Shown: positions 1 through 12,822 of the stretch, piece by piece
Position numbering within the stretch: position 1 is the first letter of the stretch
How the letters are laid out: each line of letters opens with the position of its first letter
From: Symsagittifera roscoffensis
Lineage: Eukaryota; Xenacoelomorpha; Acoela; Convolutidae
Assembly (NCBI RefSeq): GCF_963678635.1
Contig: NC_087063.1
Span: forward strand, 18,645,814 to 18,709,813
Direction of reading: 5' to 3'
DNA: 64,000 nt
Position numbers and translations under genes: made by a program
Notes under the pieces: model-generated
The model's input: only the letters and a program-made list of their open reading frames with translations
Databases searched by the model: none
What the model was told of the DNA's origin: nothing

Positions 1-679
1 CAGAAAATTTCGGCTTTTTTTTCGTTTCAAAACTCCAGCTACTCCTCAGCCTCCACAAAAAAAATAATCGATTATAATAGATTTAAACCATCCAGTTATA
101 ATCAAATTAAGACAATTCAAAATAATCCATTTTATTCAGTTATTACAACCAATTATTGAATTTTTTTCTAATTGTCTGAAATTTTCAGCACATGTGCAGT
201 GTTTTCACAAATTGACGGTTGCTTTTGATATAACGCACTTTCTTTTTTTTAAAGAAAGACAAAATTAGATTTGCCCTAGCTAATAAAACAGTTCTTTTAT
301 TTTCAGTTAGTTCCCTTTCACATTTTTTCTGTTTTTTTCCGCCTTGTCCCGCAACTCCTAAGTTAAGCCTTCTTTTTGGCCAACCCCCTCCCCCGACCTT
401 TAGAGAACTGGTTGGGATTATTAGTAGGTGTGGGGAGCATGATGTGTTCAATTTGTTCAATTTGTTCAAATTTGTTCAATTTTTATTTTTGCAGAATTGT
501 GCAAAACAGCAAAAGATTAGTAGAACAGTTTAGTTTTGCAGAACAGAAAAACAGATTAAACAATTCAGATTTGCAAAAAATAATTAATTTTCTTAGATTT
601 TATCACAAATATTAGATTACCTTGAACCAAAAAAATGGATGATGATTGATTATAATAAATTACATTGATTTTTAACACA

Positions 680-830
680 GAAGCAAAGCTGCGCTTCACA
701 AACACATGCGAGAACACGACCAAAAAGCAGCCCTTTCAAGTGAATTAAGAAAACAGACGCAAAGCTGCGCTTCGCAAACACATACGAGAACACGACCAAA
801 AAGCCGCTCTTTCAATTGAATTAAGAAAAA
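680..830. repeat. Tandem duplication, about 75-bp unit, two copies
   Basis: Two adjacent near-identical units each contain GCAAAGCTGCGCTTC, then an AAACACATRCGAGAACACG stretch, and end in GAATTAAGAAAA. They differ by scattered substitutions, so the duplication is not very recent. No coding role is visible. Confidence 0.8.
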
Positions 831-857
831 GTAGAAATAAGCCTTGAATTAGCAAAA

Positions 858-925
858 ACTCGGATTCGCATCGGATTCGAATCTGCGACCTGGCACTCAC
901 TAACGACTCAGCCACGGATGCTTAA
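858..925 (-). repeat. tRNA-derived SINE-like head
   Basis: Read on the minus strand this has a perfect RNA polymerase III A box (TGGCTGAGTCG) and a near-perfect B box (GATTCGAATCC) at tRNA-like spacing. The acceptor and T arms do not pair as in a true tRNA, so it is better called a tRNA-derived SINE or decayed tRNA pseudogene. Confidence 0.4.
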
Positions 926-1183
926 ATCAACCAAAAACTAGCCACTAATAACGCAGCTACATATGCTAATAACTTGCCAATTCGATATAGCAAAATTAGC
1001 ACCCAATTACAAAAAGGCACAACTTTGCATTGAAATCGAGCCTTTTGAAATCGAGCTTTTTAGCATTGAACAGTTGTTTAAAACAAATAACTTTTTTTGG
1101 TTCATTTGATGAATTAAAAATGCATCAGCTGTGTTAACCTTTTTACTAATCAAATGGCAAAGCACATATGATATTATACTGCT

Positions 1184-1228
1184 ACCGCAGCCTACCGATT
1201 CAAAAATGCCACTACCGATTCAAAAATG
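1184..1228. repeat. Short tandem duplication (about 20 bp, two copies)
   Basis: The phrase CTACCGATTCAAAAATGCC occurs twice head-to-tail. No function is suggested. Confidence 0.75.
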
Positions 1229-4154
1229 CCGCAATTTAGGTTGGAAAAATTAATTTTTGTACTAATGCACTTTGCTTCGCAAGTTTAAATACTGAAAATA
1301 ATCAATTACAATCCCTTAAAAATCCATTTTCAATGGTGGATGTATCATGAAAAACGATTATAAGTGTTTCGCTGATATAAACCAATATAATCAATTTTTC
1401 CCCTCAAACTTCAGTGAGTTTGCGTATATATGACCAAAAATTCCAACCGACTTCCAAAATATAATGAAAAAACAAAAAAACTACTTCCTTTTTTTTCTAA
1501 AAAATTTGTCATTTTTGTTAGCAATACGACAAGATGATGGTGGGATTTTTAAAAATAGCCTAAATTTTAGAAATTATCTATAGTAGTTGTATAATTGGTA
1601 TATTGGACAAAAGTTTTCTTCAAAAACTGAATTAAAGAAACCATAATAGTTTTTGAAGAAATTGATTCGAGTTTCTGTACTATTTTTTCCCCAACGTCCG
1701 CAACTATTTTTACTAGACTAAAACTAAAATTTCATGATCTACACAAAAACTTACAGTCCTATTATAAGCCTGATTGCCGCTTTATTGGCTCGAAAATAGA
1801 CTAAAACCAAACGTTTTAAACCGGTTTTCCTCGACATATTGAAATTTTTTTAAAACTTCTATTAGATGTACGACTAAATGGGCTGTAATATGATATCTCG
1901 CTCATTTTGCGTGGAAAATATTCAAAAAGGCTGAAGATAAAGTTCCTCTCTACTTTCAGTGTTCGGAACAAAAAAGGAGTAAGTGCTGGGCAATTCCATT
2001 AGATCAACCGGCTAGCAGAAGAAAAATTATCTAGCAGTCAACTCAGTTCAATGATAGGATAACTGGTAAAAGACTAGGCAACCTTGTTTTTAACAATTGT
2101 GCTCTGGGGGTTTTGCGATATCAGGTTTGATCTGCATTTTGCAAACTTTTATTGCGAAGTCACACTACCCGAGGCGAATTGCTCAACTTATACTTCGACT
2201 TTGAAAGTCTCGGAAGAACATTTTCCCCAAGGTTCTTCCGCGCCTTGGGGAAACGGCGCAGAAACATAGTTCGAACACAGTCGGACTATTGATCAAACAG
2301 ACGAAAAACGGATTTCGAAAAGCATTTTTAATTGAATTTTTTTTTCTGCTGGCTCAACATTTAGGGGTATGCAAATGGGAGAAAAAATCAAAATATATGA
2401 GCTTTTAATGTACCGTTAGCTAGATCAGCTTGTTTCTTATTATACGCAGAATCGCCGCACGAGAATGCCTGCAAATGGTCTTTAGGTCATGAGTCGGTAA
2501 TTGTTGACATCTGTTTTTCTGGACGCCAGATCAGTTCGCAAATTATTTGATCGCAAGTTAAGTAATAAAAATAATATAACCTAACCAAAAGGCTTTCTCT
2601 GATAAACAAAGAAACCATAACTTGAGACACATGAACTGAACTGTTTTAGTGTCACTGGAAGAAAATTGGTCACGTTGATTATTTATGTCTAGATTTACCA
2701 TAAGAAATCAAACATTTGCGTAATTTTTTATCTATTAGAAAACCAGTTATTTCAAAATCTTCATTGAAAGTTTATTAAAGGATCAATTATTGAAGGATTT
2801 ATTGTACGAACAAATCCTTTCTCATTTGAAGGGAACAGGCATGTGGTGCTTCTAGATAGACAAAATTTTCCTGTAAAGTGTCCCTGACGCAGTGAACTTA
2901 TTACTAATTTGTAACCTATACCTGCGTCTGAACTCGAATTCAAATCTAAGGAGGTCTTGTGCGCTTCTTTATTTCGAGCTCATTTTTTATAAAAGCATTT
3001 TGACCTGACTTTCTGCAGACCGTCACTTTAAGTTGGCGAAATCAAAGTTATCAGGAAGCAAATCATAATTCATCTTGCAGATTAAAACGATAATTCCACA
3101 TCGATGAATGAACAAAAGTAGCTCTTATTCTTTTGAAGCTATTTGAGGTGATTTCCTGTTTTTGATAGTGTCAGTTCTGCTTTTCTAAACGGTTTTCTCA
3201 ACAGTTCGATAAATTCTTTTTATTTAGTTCTTCGCATCAAATTTATCTGATTTAACTGGGTTCCATTGAAAGAAAACTCTAAAAGCAAAACAGAAATTTC
3301 TTATTGGAGGATTTGACTACTTGTGTTGAAGTTAACTCAAATTACCGTCAGCACATATTCAATTCATTTGGAGCTGATTTTTGCAATGATGGCGACCAGT
3401 TTTTCATTCCGAAGACTGCTCGTGGTGTTGAATGTTCTTCCGTGAGTAATTTCTTTGTTATTGAACTTTTCTGGCACCCGTTTAGATGTACGGTCCCGTT
3501 AAAAACTGAGACGGTATAGATATGTTATCTCATAGAAAGTTTCTGATTTTTCTTCACCGTCTGTTTGTTATGTAATCTATTTTCGTCAGTATAAATTTCT
3601 GCAATTCTTTAGCCTAAATATTGGTCTAAATTTTACTCTTATTTCCTGGTATCAATAAATTTGTATCAACTTAGTTCTAAAACAAAATTTTCCAAAAACT
3701 TTTTTTCTAAAACTATATTTTCTATTTTGAATCAACCGTGCAATCCCCCCTAAGCTTGAATTAATTCTGAAAAAAATTGTATGCTGTGTTACAAACATTA
3801 ATGTTGTAATTCAATTTTCTTTAGTAATACGGTTAAATTTGAACAAATCTAGGCTATGCTCAAAATTAGCCTATTAAAAATCCATATTTTCTCCCTCCAA
3901 AATCGATTTAGGAAGGGGGATTGTACGGTTGATCCGCTATTTTTTATATTGTTCTGAATCGCCATTTTCCAGCGCTGATTCATGTATAATTCAGAGTTTT
4001 TTTACATAGCTAAACTTCAGAGCGATATTTCAGAGCTATTTCGCAATTGATTCCGTAGAAAATCAGCGCTGCAACTTCAGAAATTTTAACCATTCTAGTA
4101 GCTTCAAAAGAGAGTTTTAGTTGATCAGCCCTTTAACTTGCGAATATCTAAGGG

Positions 4155-4215
4155 TTGATGGCGCAGAGGTTACTTGCAAGTAAAAAAAAACTGAATGTTG
4201 TGGGAGCGAATCCAG
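4155..4215 (+). repeat. tRNA-derived SINE-like head
   Basis: A perfect A box (TGGCGCAGAGG) is followed at tRNA-like distance by a B-box-like GGAGCGAATCC. A poly-A tract sits where the anticodon arm should be, so this is not a functional tRNA. It is best read as a decayed pol III promoter from a SINE. Confidence 0.35.
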
Positions 4216-4444
4216 GTAGTTCACTATTTTTGCTCATTTTGATAGGTTTTTTTATCGCTGTTTCATCGCTGAAAGTTAGGCAATTTAGCGATAAACTATT
4301 TATCGGTAAAGTTTGCTATTGTGGCAATGAACATCGATGACTCATCAATGGCAATCGCTGTTGTTTTTTTACTGCTAATTTTCAATGTGAGCTCAACCCG
4401 GGCAATTATATGAAAAGTTGAAAGCTTTTTTGGGTTGGAAGAAA

Positions 4445-4545
4445 AAGGTGCCGGACATTAAGCCAACGGGACTTCAAGCCGAATTGCAAAAAAGTAGGGA
4501 CTTCAAGCCGAACAATTTGTCATAAAGTCATGAAATATGATTAAT
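4445..4545 (+). mobile_element. Partial copy of AAGCCGACGGGACTTC MITE family
   Basis: This segment matches the reverse complement of about 50515-50605: the GGGACTTCAAGCCGAATTG terminal motif, then AGGGACTTC and an ATAAAGTC stretch in the same order. Only one end is present, so it is a truncated copy of the inverted-repeat element at 50177-50612. Confidence 0.6.
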
Positions 4546-5304
4546 TTAAGAATGGTTTTTTGAAAATTTTCTCAGTTTCAAGAGTTTTCTTTACAATTTA
4601 TTGGTTTTCCTAAAAAATGTCAAATTTTAGAAAAAAAAATTTTCATTTCATTTTATTACATTCGTTTTTTTTATGTTATTACTGCTCCATAGTCCTCAAA
4701 AGGCAGTCGGAATATTCAGGGCTCCACCCTGATACGAGAAATCTTTTTTTTCTGAAAAGTTATATCTGGGGATAGGAAATTGTGACGTAATTTTAGTTTA
4801 TACTTAAAACAACCGCATTTATAGGGATTTTGATCTAAGATAAGTTCCTATTTATCCGAAGTTTTATCTCCATCCAAAAAAAACAATACCAGTAGTTTAT
4901 GCCAGATTTATAAACATGCATGCAAAAAGATTGCTGTTTGTTGCGATTCATTATTTAACGACTGATTTCATTCAAAAAAAAAAGAATGTGATTTTAAAAA
5001 TTTTAACCTGCTCTTACTTAGTCAGAACTGACTGTTGGGGGATCAAAAGGGTTGGAGAATGGTGAATTAATTCGCAAAAGTCACGTTTTACTAGAATACA
5101 GGTAGATTGAGCACCTTATTTTGGAATTTTATTACGTTTTGGTTGTAAGAACAATTTAGACTGGGTCAAATAAGGCATTGTGGGTAAGTTGAATTGTCTC
5201 AGAAGACTTGTTAGACGCTGATCATCAGAAGTGAAAGGTTATTTCAGATTCAAGATCAAATATTGATGACTCTACTTACTTAGTCGTAGATGATGTAAGT
5301 AGAG

Positions 5305-5650
5305 TAATTGCAGGAGGGATTTTCAAAAAAATTTCGAAAACTTGTCGACTTTTTCTACGTCGACCAAATTGATTTTCCAAGCTCTCACACAGCACTACAA
5401 AGACCCGGTTTCGCCCAAAATTTCTGCGCCGCAGACAAAACTTTGAAAAAACAGGCCGAAAAAAGTTTTCAAAGGCAGTTTTTGCAAAATTTTGAACAAA
5501 AAAACGCGTTTTCCCGGCGCGCGCTCCCAACTCAAAATTAGTATATATTGGCGCCGAAGGCGCTCTTAGAACGTTTTTGGGGTCCGTCACCAAAAATCAA
5601 TATCTCAAAAAAGTTAAAATCATTTTCTCTCGCCGCCAAGATAAACTGGT
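5305..5650 (+). mobile_element. Decayed copy of the hAT-type MITE
   Basis: It shares the internal landmarks of the complete copy at 12823-13201: a GTCGACCAAATTG-like stretch, an AAAGACCC core, and the hallmark AAAATTAGTATATATTGGCGCC followed by a palindromic GGCGCCGAAGGCGC-type sequence. The terminal inverted repeats are not preserved. Open frames across it on both strands are by-products of the repeat. Confidence 0.7.
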
Positions 5651-6044
5651 CTGAAAACAAAAATTTTAAAATCATTTTTTGCCAATTTCAAAATTGATAG
5701 AGTTACGAATTGAGAGGACTTTAACATGACATATTGCCTTCTTTTTGACTTAAAAATCTTCCATATGCTAATATTTTTGTCCTCCTGTATATTTCATGAT
5801 CTCTCTTTTTGCGAGCAAAAAAATTATGAATAGGATTTCTTAAGATCTTTTGGACCACGTTTCTAAATTAATAATGTTTATGCCCATTCTGCGTGCTCGT
5901 CCCAGTGCTTCTAGAGAAAAGAAAAGTTAACATAAAACAGGAATAACCGGAAATAAAAAGAAACAAAACAGATCCTGAAGTCATGAAGGTTCCGACTGCC
6001 CTTTGTTAACGACGATGAAGTTTTTTTTGTTTACATTGATGGAG

Positions 6045-6305
6045 ATTCAAATAATCCGGCTTGCCTAATTATGGATTTTCTGCTATTTGACCCTGGCTAG
6101 CCCTACCTGGCAAAAATCCGGGCAAAAATCAACCTCGAAAACTGCAGGGACTATAACGTCCCCTTCAAAATTAATATAAGTCCGCCTCTAGAAAATTTTT
6201 AAGGTCAGTCGGCCAAAAATGGATACCCGATACCCCAAAATAGCAAAAAAGAGGAACCCTTTGGACCGGCAGGGGCCGAATCCCTGATTGGGAGGGGTGT
6301 CCACT
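6045..6305 (+). mobile_element. Composite repeat: family shared with 25408-25520 plus hAT-MITE 3' half
   Basis: The first 100 bases repeat at 25408-25520 (ATCCGGCTTGCCTAA, GGATTTTC, TATTTGACCCTGGCTAGCC in the same order). From about 6165 the sequence becomes the 3' half of the hAT-type MITE (GTCGGCCAAAAAT, CCCTTTGGACCGGCAGGGG, GAATCCCTGA). The pairing looks like one element inserted into another, or a recombined copy. Confidence 0.6.
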
Positions 6306-6829
6306 AGTTACTCGTTAATAGCTCAAATCGTTGATGATATCATATGGGGGTAAATCGGCAATTTCAAACCCTCACAAAACTACAACAGTTGATCACAGAT
6401 AAAAAAAATTTCACCTGAAATCAAAAGCTTTCAGATGATGAAAAACGTCGAAAACAGTTATTTAAGAAATCAAAAATTGTCTGAAGAGAAATCCCCGAGC
6501 CCAAATAATCCGTCCCTTTCTTCGGTAGTTGTAACAAAAAACTGATGCCTACACAAAATGCGATTAAGTTATTACATTTCAGTGGAATCTAAAGCCAAAC
6601 GCATTTTGACCGTTGAAGTAAAATCTAATAATTGTCGCTGGATTCCGTCATCATTGTTCCGACTTTCCTAACGAAAGTAATTGCTCGGGGTGGGTTTTTT
6701 TTCTTCAGACAAATTTAACTAGACTTTTTAACTAGCCATTTTTGACGGATTTTTTTATCATTCAAAAAGTATTGTTGTCCTCACCTTCACTTTGAAAATA
6801 TTTTTCACCTGTGATCAGTTTTTATAAAA

Positions 6830-7175
6830 TTTTGGAGTTTTAAAGATTGCCATTTTGGCCAGTGTGGGGCAATTAACTTACATAATTTTCGCACTATTAA
6901 CGTGTAAGTGTAGATTTAATCAATCGTAAAAACCGTTCCAAATTGGTTGAAGGAAGCTTATTTGCTATAAATTATTTTTAAAAAGAAGCGAAATTCACTT
7001 TGTACTTTATATGATGCGTGGGGGATGATTTTCACAAAAATTTTCAAATTGGAAAAAAAAATCAGTTTTAATTTTTTACATTCAATTTTTTTCACGTTTT
7101 TACAGCTTCATTGACTTTAAAAGGCAGTTGGAACTTTCAAGGCTTTGCCCTGATACGAGCAGTCTTGTTGTTAGC
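6830..7175 (+). mobile_element. Half-copy of the foldback repeat family
   Basis: It aligns along its whole length with the right arm of the foldback element at 25634-26383: TTTAAAGATTGCCATTTTGGC, an AATTAACG block, GTTGAAGGAAGCTTATTTGC, GGGGGATGATTTTCA, and the terminal AAAGGCAGTTGGAACTTTC with CCCTGATACGAGCAG. The opposite arm is absent, so this is a solo arm. Confidence 0.75.
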
Positions 7176-8999
7176 TAAAATAGTTTATAGCAATTTTGAA
7201 GAAAAACAATGATTCCCCATTTGTTATGCCTTTATTTGGTCAAAAATCATATCTTGACGGATCATGTAAAATCATAGATTTATTTTTGCAGCCTTCAAAA
7301 ATAGTCTAATTAAAAAGTTTTTGTCACAGCACTAACTCATCAATGAAACATTGCTAACTCATCACTGATTCAACGGACTTACATCGCTCGCTGATTCAAC
7401 GCCGACAGGATTTATTGATAAAAATTACTTAATCGCTTGAAAAAATTGCAGGAAACAACATTGAATCATCAATGAAAATTCGTGAAACTGAGTCATCAAT
7501 AATTTACCTATAGTCTATGCAAGTACAACATTCCGCCACACGTTTTTAAGCAGTCACTTACTCGCAAAAAAAAATTTTTAGTCAGGACAGAATACTCTAA
7601 GATAAACACCAACGCTGATTCAAATAAACCAAACTCCAAGTCGCCCATACTAACGATCTTACCAACCTGGATGACGCTTATCATACAATTCCGTGCAATC
7701 AAAAACCTTACAAAAACAGCATGGTTTTTCCAAATTTGAAATCAGAGACTTTCAATTTTCAATTTTTTTTTTCAAAATTGAAATCAGTGACTTTCAACTC
7801 GCTAAATTTTTTGATTTTAATGAAATTGTTTTAAATGAGAAAAACTTTAACTTGATACACATTGAGATAGGAAATTGAGGTAATTTATTGAATTTCACAC
7901 AGCATTAGAATCATGAGAAATATATTTTTTGTACATGCAATGAAATCTCTACTTCGAGGAATTTAGCGGTTGAAAAAATTAAAACCGAATCACTAAATTA
8001 TGAACTCATTTTAAAATAAGGGAAAGACAAAAATGCTGACATCACAGAAAATCTTCATCGAGTTTTTTATGTGGAAAGACTCCTTTTGTTTCTTTAATAA
8101 GTCTTGTGTGAAAAAAAAACTTTTTCGATTTTGTTTCTTCTGTTCAATTTATAGGAAAGAAATTTTTGCCTGCAAAAGTGTTTAGAAATATTACTTTGAG
8201 CAGAGAATTGATGTAATGACTAACTAAAAAAACTATTTTTTTCTTCAATTTAGGAACTTTTGTAAAAAGTAAAAAACGCTTATCATACAGTTTTTATGAA
8301 TGGAAACTGTATGCAATGCAAAGCATTTTTCCATTTAAATAAAATGAAATTTTTGACGAACAATAATCTGTCACCAATTTATTAAATCTTTCACAAACTT
8401 ATACGCTGAGCAATTTTTCCATAGACTAATTGGAACTGTAAGATACGGTTTTTTTGTTGGTAGGTTTTTCCAATTTGACATTTTTATAGTGTCATATCAT
8501 CAAAATTTTTGTTCGTAAGTGTTTTGCTTCAGAGGAAACGGTTAATTGAATTAATTTAAGCTTATGTCTGAAAACTAAATTTAGAAAAAAAAATGGAAAA
8601 TGCCCCTAAATCACGATAGCATGGGGAAACATAGTTCACTTGGTACCTTCAATAATGGCTAATATAGGCTCTGGGTTGAATTTATGAATGAACGGTGGAC
8701 GCCACGACCTAGTAATTCTACGCCACGAGCTTACAAATTAAGGTTTTTTTAACCAATTTACGACGGCATACCAAATACTATGGCACGTTGATTTTGAGGG
8801 GGAGCTTTGAAAAACGCAGTTTTCGGGACAAAACCTTTTTGTTATGACGATCTTTTTGTCATAATTCTCAAAAGCTTGTCTTCTCTGTAAGAAGCCCCCT
8901 CTCAAAAAAACTAGCTCCGCCTTATTCACCTGGTTTGAACATGAAACTACGACCTCGACGTGGGCGGTGCTTTTGGCTTGAGTCTTTTTAAACAAATTA

Positions 9000-9205
9000 T
9001 TTAGAACAAAGTCGAACGCATGTCCGGAGAAGTCGAATAAAGTCGATCAAAGTCAAACTAAGTCGAACATTTTCCGATATATTCGAACAAAGTCGAAAAT
9101 GGACATAGTTCGAGTCAAAAAGTCGAAAACGGGCATCGTTGTACGATGTTCATTTTAGACTTTTTGAGGCAAACTATCTACAATTTTCGACTTTGTGTCC
9201 GTTTC
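9000..9205. repeat. AAGTCGAA-rich repeat with a roughly 50-bp-arm inverted repeat
   Basis: The heptamer AAGTCGA recurs many times in 200 bases. From about 9095 to 9200 the two sides are imperfect inverted complements centred on a CGTTGTACG at about 9146. RNA from either strand would fold into a long hairpin. No protein is encoded. Confidence 0.6.
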
Positions 9206-10469
9206 GATCGAATCATGAGTCGAGCACTTCAGCCTGGGTGTGAATAAGACCTTTGATGGCTTCCGATACAGAGCCAACTATCATAAAGTGGCCAGCCAAA
9301 ATATTCGCATCTTGTGCAAACCATAAATTTACTACAGGCACTTGTATTTTTTAAAATTTTCCTTTAAAGGAAATCTAATTGCGTGTCGAACCATCTGGTT
9401 GATATTCCCAGTTTGCTTTCAATTTCATGGGGTTATTTTTCAATAGCCCAAATATTTCATAGTAAAAAAAACTAATAACCCGTATCACAAAAGCAATGAC
9501 ACGCCATCTGAACCCGGAAACAAAACGGCTCAAAAGTCCTATCGAAAACTGCTTTCAAGTCAAATTAAGAAGCCTGGAAATCGCTGTAGCTTTAAAAAAT
9601 GAAAAGAAAACGATTTTTGTATTTTAGACAAATCAATTTAGGATTTTTGTGATGAGAGTGGGCAGGTGTGTCCCAGAAATAAAACAAAAAAAAAACAATT
9701 TGAAGAGACAATTAGATAGTTATTTTTTGCTGTGGCTACCCAATCGAAATATGTGGGCAATGACCACTGGTTAAAATGGATATCGGGATCAAAGGAAGAT
9801 GAACGGGCTGAATCGCTGGATCAGGGCTGGATGGAAGGGACTTTTTTTAGATAGTCAGAGGATATTCAGAGAGCCATTACATGTGCCCTGGTCAATGAGT
9901 CAAGTTTTTTTGGTCCCGCGTTTTTTTTTCCGGAAATTTGCGGTGCAATTTTTCATTTTTTAAAGCGTTCTTATAAAATTCTTTTAAAAATTTTTATGAT
10001 TCAAAAGAGCAAGAAATGTCTGTTTAACGTGTCAAGTTTTTGCACGAAGCAACCAGAATAAATTATTTTGTTTCATTGACAAAAATATCTTACAATGAAT
10101 AAAAAAACTCTCCGGTGCATACAATCACAAAAAATGTCCCTCTTTCATATCCCCAATTCTATCAAACAAAACTTAGGCGATGATAGCAACCATGGTTGTT
10201 TAGTTTTTTGAATCCAGATTTTGGATATCAAATAATAATAACAATCATAATAAATTATTTTCAGGTAATTCATTGTAGGTAATTAATAAATTCATAAGCC
10301 ACGCCAACAATTTTATTGCCAAGGAGAGCACCATTGGTCTACAGGTTTGTTCACAAGCGTCTCAGAGCGGAAATTTACTTAGTACGTTTTTGAAACATGG
10401 TGATAAATACATTCTAAGTATTTGAAATTAAATTATGTGACTACTTAGAATCAAGGTGATTATACAAAC

Positions 10470-10700
10470 CAGTCCCATACAAAACTCTCCCAAATTATCT
10501 TGAACTTTCTGCACCGACAAGAATTATTTAACGCATTGAACAATCAATCATGAGCTTAAATAAAGATCAAAAAACCAAACTTCGAAACAAAAGCAAAGGC
10601 CTCAGAGTATGTTGGTCAAAGCGTTAGACTAAACTCTATAGATTGAAGGATCGAAACCTCGGCGGAACAAAACACTTTCCAATTTTGAGGAAAAAAAATG
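10470..10700 (+). mobile_element. SINE-like repeat with tRNA-like 3' part (copy 1)
   Basis: It matches 21885-22190 in order: CAGTCCCATACAAAA, a GCRCCGACA block, AAATCAAAGATCAAA-like text, and a 3' tRNA-like stretch with a degenerate A box (TGTTGGTCAAAGCG) and good B box (GGATCGAAACC). The tRNA-related part being 3' is unusual for a classic SINE, so other origins remain possible. Confidence 0.6.
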
Positions 10701-11574
10701 AAATTTAGGTAAATTTGATAACGGGTATATCTACAGTACAACAATGGGTTCAACCTTGAAGAGTTGAGCGAGGGGGAAAAATCAATACCTTGTATGTATC
10801 CATTTTTTACCGGTTTCAAATCGACTCTAGCTCCTTTTTGATAAATCAAGGAAAATAGTTGAACTCGGAAATTTGTTTATTACTGGGCGCTTTATAGGTA
10901 GCCACTTTTAAACTTGGCACAGCTATTTCAAAGAGTACTGAAGAAACGACAATAGTTTGATTCCTCCTATTGAGCTCTCTGATGGGAAACTATTTCGCGC
11001 AACTATATCCAAATCAATTGTAACGTGTTTTGGGTACTCATCTCTTAGAATACTGAGGAGGTGAAAGTAAGTTGGTTTCTTTTTGTCGGGTAGCAGAGCG
11101 TAAGTAAGAGGAATGCGGAATCCTTCAACTGAAGCGTTTTTGGATAAACTTGATAAAATACATTGGAAGCAGTCGAAAACGTTCCATCGCAGAACTAATC
11201 AACTGACAAAGATAGTAGGTCAAACACATGTAATGTGACGAACACAATAACCCGGTTTTCATCTTGGGGACCAGATTCGTGCAAAAGGAACTGCTCTTTA
11301 TTTTGATTTTTCTGTAGGGCCAGCGGCAATTCAAAACCTGTCAGCAAAATTGGCTCTGCCATTTTTGGTCTTCTTTCGCAGCGAACTTCATCCTTCAAAA
11401 ATCAGTAACGCAGAATTTTCGTTAGTAATAATTTAATTTACATCATTAATTATATAATTTCGTTTCTACTGAGTTTTGCCAAGTGTTCGCAAATGAAACA
11501 AGAATGTTCGTATCAGCGCGAAGCTTTGATTGTTCTACTGCGCGCTAAAGTCTGTGGAGCACTATTAAAATGAA

Positions 11575-11885
11575 AAAAAATTAATTGTAAAAAAAATGAA
11601 ACTTTGTTTTAAGTTTGAGACTTTTTGTTAAAATGATCATCCCCACACACGTCATATAAGGTTTAAGTTGATAGATTTTGCTATATCCACCTACATTTTT
11701 GAAAACCATACCACTACACGCTATGTAGAGTACAAAGTGATATTCTTTGCATATGGCAAAGTATTTACTTGACCAAGTAGGAGGACTCAATTGAAATTGG
11801 ATTAATTTCTAATACGTATCAATCTCCGCTTACGCTTTATTTAGCATGAAATATATTAATTATCCCAAATTGGCTAAACTTGCTA
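11575..11885 (-). mobile_element. Decayed copy of the foldback repeat family, minus orientation
   Basis: On the minus strand it keeps several family landmarks: ATATGACGTGTGTGGGGATG, a GCGTAAGCGGAGATTGATACG-like block and a CCAATTTGGGA block. Divergence is higher than between the other copies, indicating an old insertion. Confidence 0.55.
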
Positions 11886-12279
11886 TTATTAATTCCCTAG
11901 AACTTTTCAAAAACGATCCCGTGTGGATTATCTTTTTGAATGGGAATTCAGGACAACAAAAATGATACTTTGAGTGATAGGAAAGTCCGTCAAAAACTGC
12001 TAGTTAAAAATCGAAGTTTGTCTTGAAAAAAAAACTCGAGTGCAAACATTCCGTCAATTTCTTTGAAAGAAGCCAAAACAATAATTCGTCTTTTTGCGAA
12101 AACGTAACGTACTGGGACGTCACGGTGCTTAATTATAAATCGAGGTCGACTCGGCTCAGTCACGCTTTTCTGGCATGGACTATAAACAGAAAAAACTCTG
12201 GTTTTGAAAGGAAGTTCTTACTGATAGAAAACAAATCAATTCTGTTTTAATAGAGCGCTAAATTTCGTGAGTGTCTCAG

Positions 12280-12479
12280 CTACTCACGACAACAGCAGCA
12301 GTATCAGTTTAGCCAATGTTGGTAAACGGTTGGCCAATGACGTACTCCAAAACTGCAGTGCCGCTGTCAGGCCAGTGAGGGAGGGAGAGGTGGAGGTGGT
12401 GGGGATGAGTCAGCAGCAGGTAGTGGTGGGGGTGGAGTTTGAAATATTTCAAATCAACTCACTCGATGTCGTCCATCAG
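12280..12479 (+). CDS. Cys-loop (nicotinic-type) receptor, N-terminal ligand-binding exon
   Basis: First visible exon of a pentameric ligand-gated ion channel gene, acting at the plasma membrane. The exon reads through the classic extracellular start of the family: LANDVLQNCSAAVRPV, a basic/acidic loop, then VVVGVEFEIFQINSLDVVHQ, equivalent to the VRPV and 'QI..LDE..Q' block. The donor is CAG|GTTACT at 12480, phase 0. The acceptor is probably the TCTCAG ending at 12279, which needs an upstream exon ending in phase 1. No signal peptide or ATG is visible, so at least one 5' exon is missing or lies far upstream. The next exon begins GTG TTG GAC in the same phase, giving the expected junction VVHQ-VLDL. 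The following 7-kb intron is inflated by two mobile elements. Confidence 0.75.
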
Positions 12480-12822
12480 GTTACTCAAATTACATTCTTA
12501 ACCATTCTTATTTTGTTTAAATAGTAGTAAGCAGTTTAGTTCTGAAAAAGAACTTTTTGGGTTCTGGGTTCTGCTTAAAAAGGATCTAGCTTTAAGTGCA
12601 GAGCAAAGCAATAAAAATAGTCTTTTTGAAAAGTTCTGACCACCAATCGATGTCTTCGTCGAGCGCTATTTAGGGTTTGCAGGCCAAAATAGGTTTCATA
12701 TAATAGTATCAAATTGGTATAAAATGGTGCTTAAAATTTACATCCATTTAATGTTTCTCCAGCTGATTTTTTATGATAAAAAAAGCTCGTATTTAACATT
12801 AAACCAGCTTTTTGGTTAGTTG

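Larger units (their letters stand above)
1..12279. other. Repeat-rich noncoding stretch
   Basis: No open frame here shows a recognisable domain or convincing exon chain. The stretch is AT-rich and made of dispersed repeats listed separately: tRNA-derived SINE-like heads, partial hAT-type MITEs, copies of a foldback family and short tandem duplications. It may be the 5' intergenic region or the first intron of the receptor gene that becomes visible at 12280, because that gene still lacks an exon with a start codon and signal peptide. One isolated exon-like frame (3310-3441) is discussed as a finding. Confidence 0.6.

Noticed and set aside
858-925. Functional tRNA gene on the minus strand
   Set aside because: A and B boxes are good, but the acceptor and T stems do not pair; treated as tRNA-derived repeat.
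5276-5593. 105-codon minus-strand ORF
   Set aside because: Lies wholly inside a decayed hAT-type MITE copy.
9215-9335. Minus-strand frame of about 39 codons that looks protein-like (NLWFAQDANILAGHFMIVGS)
   Set aside because: Single short frame with a weak acceptor, next to a hairpin repeat and with no partner exon; too short to support.
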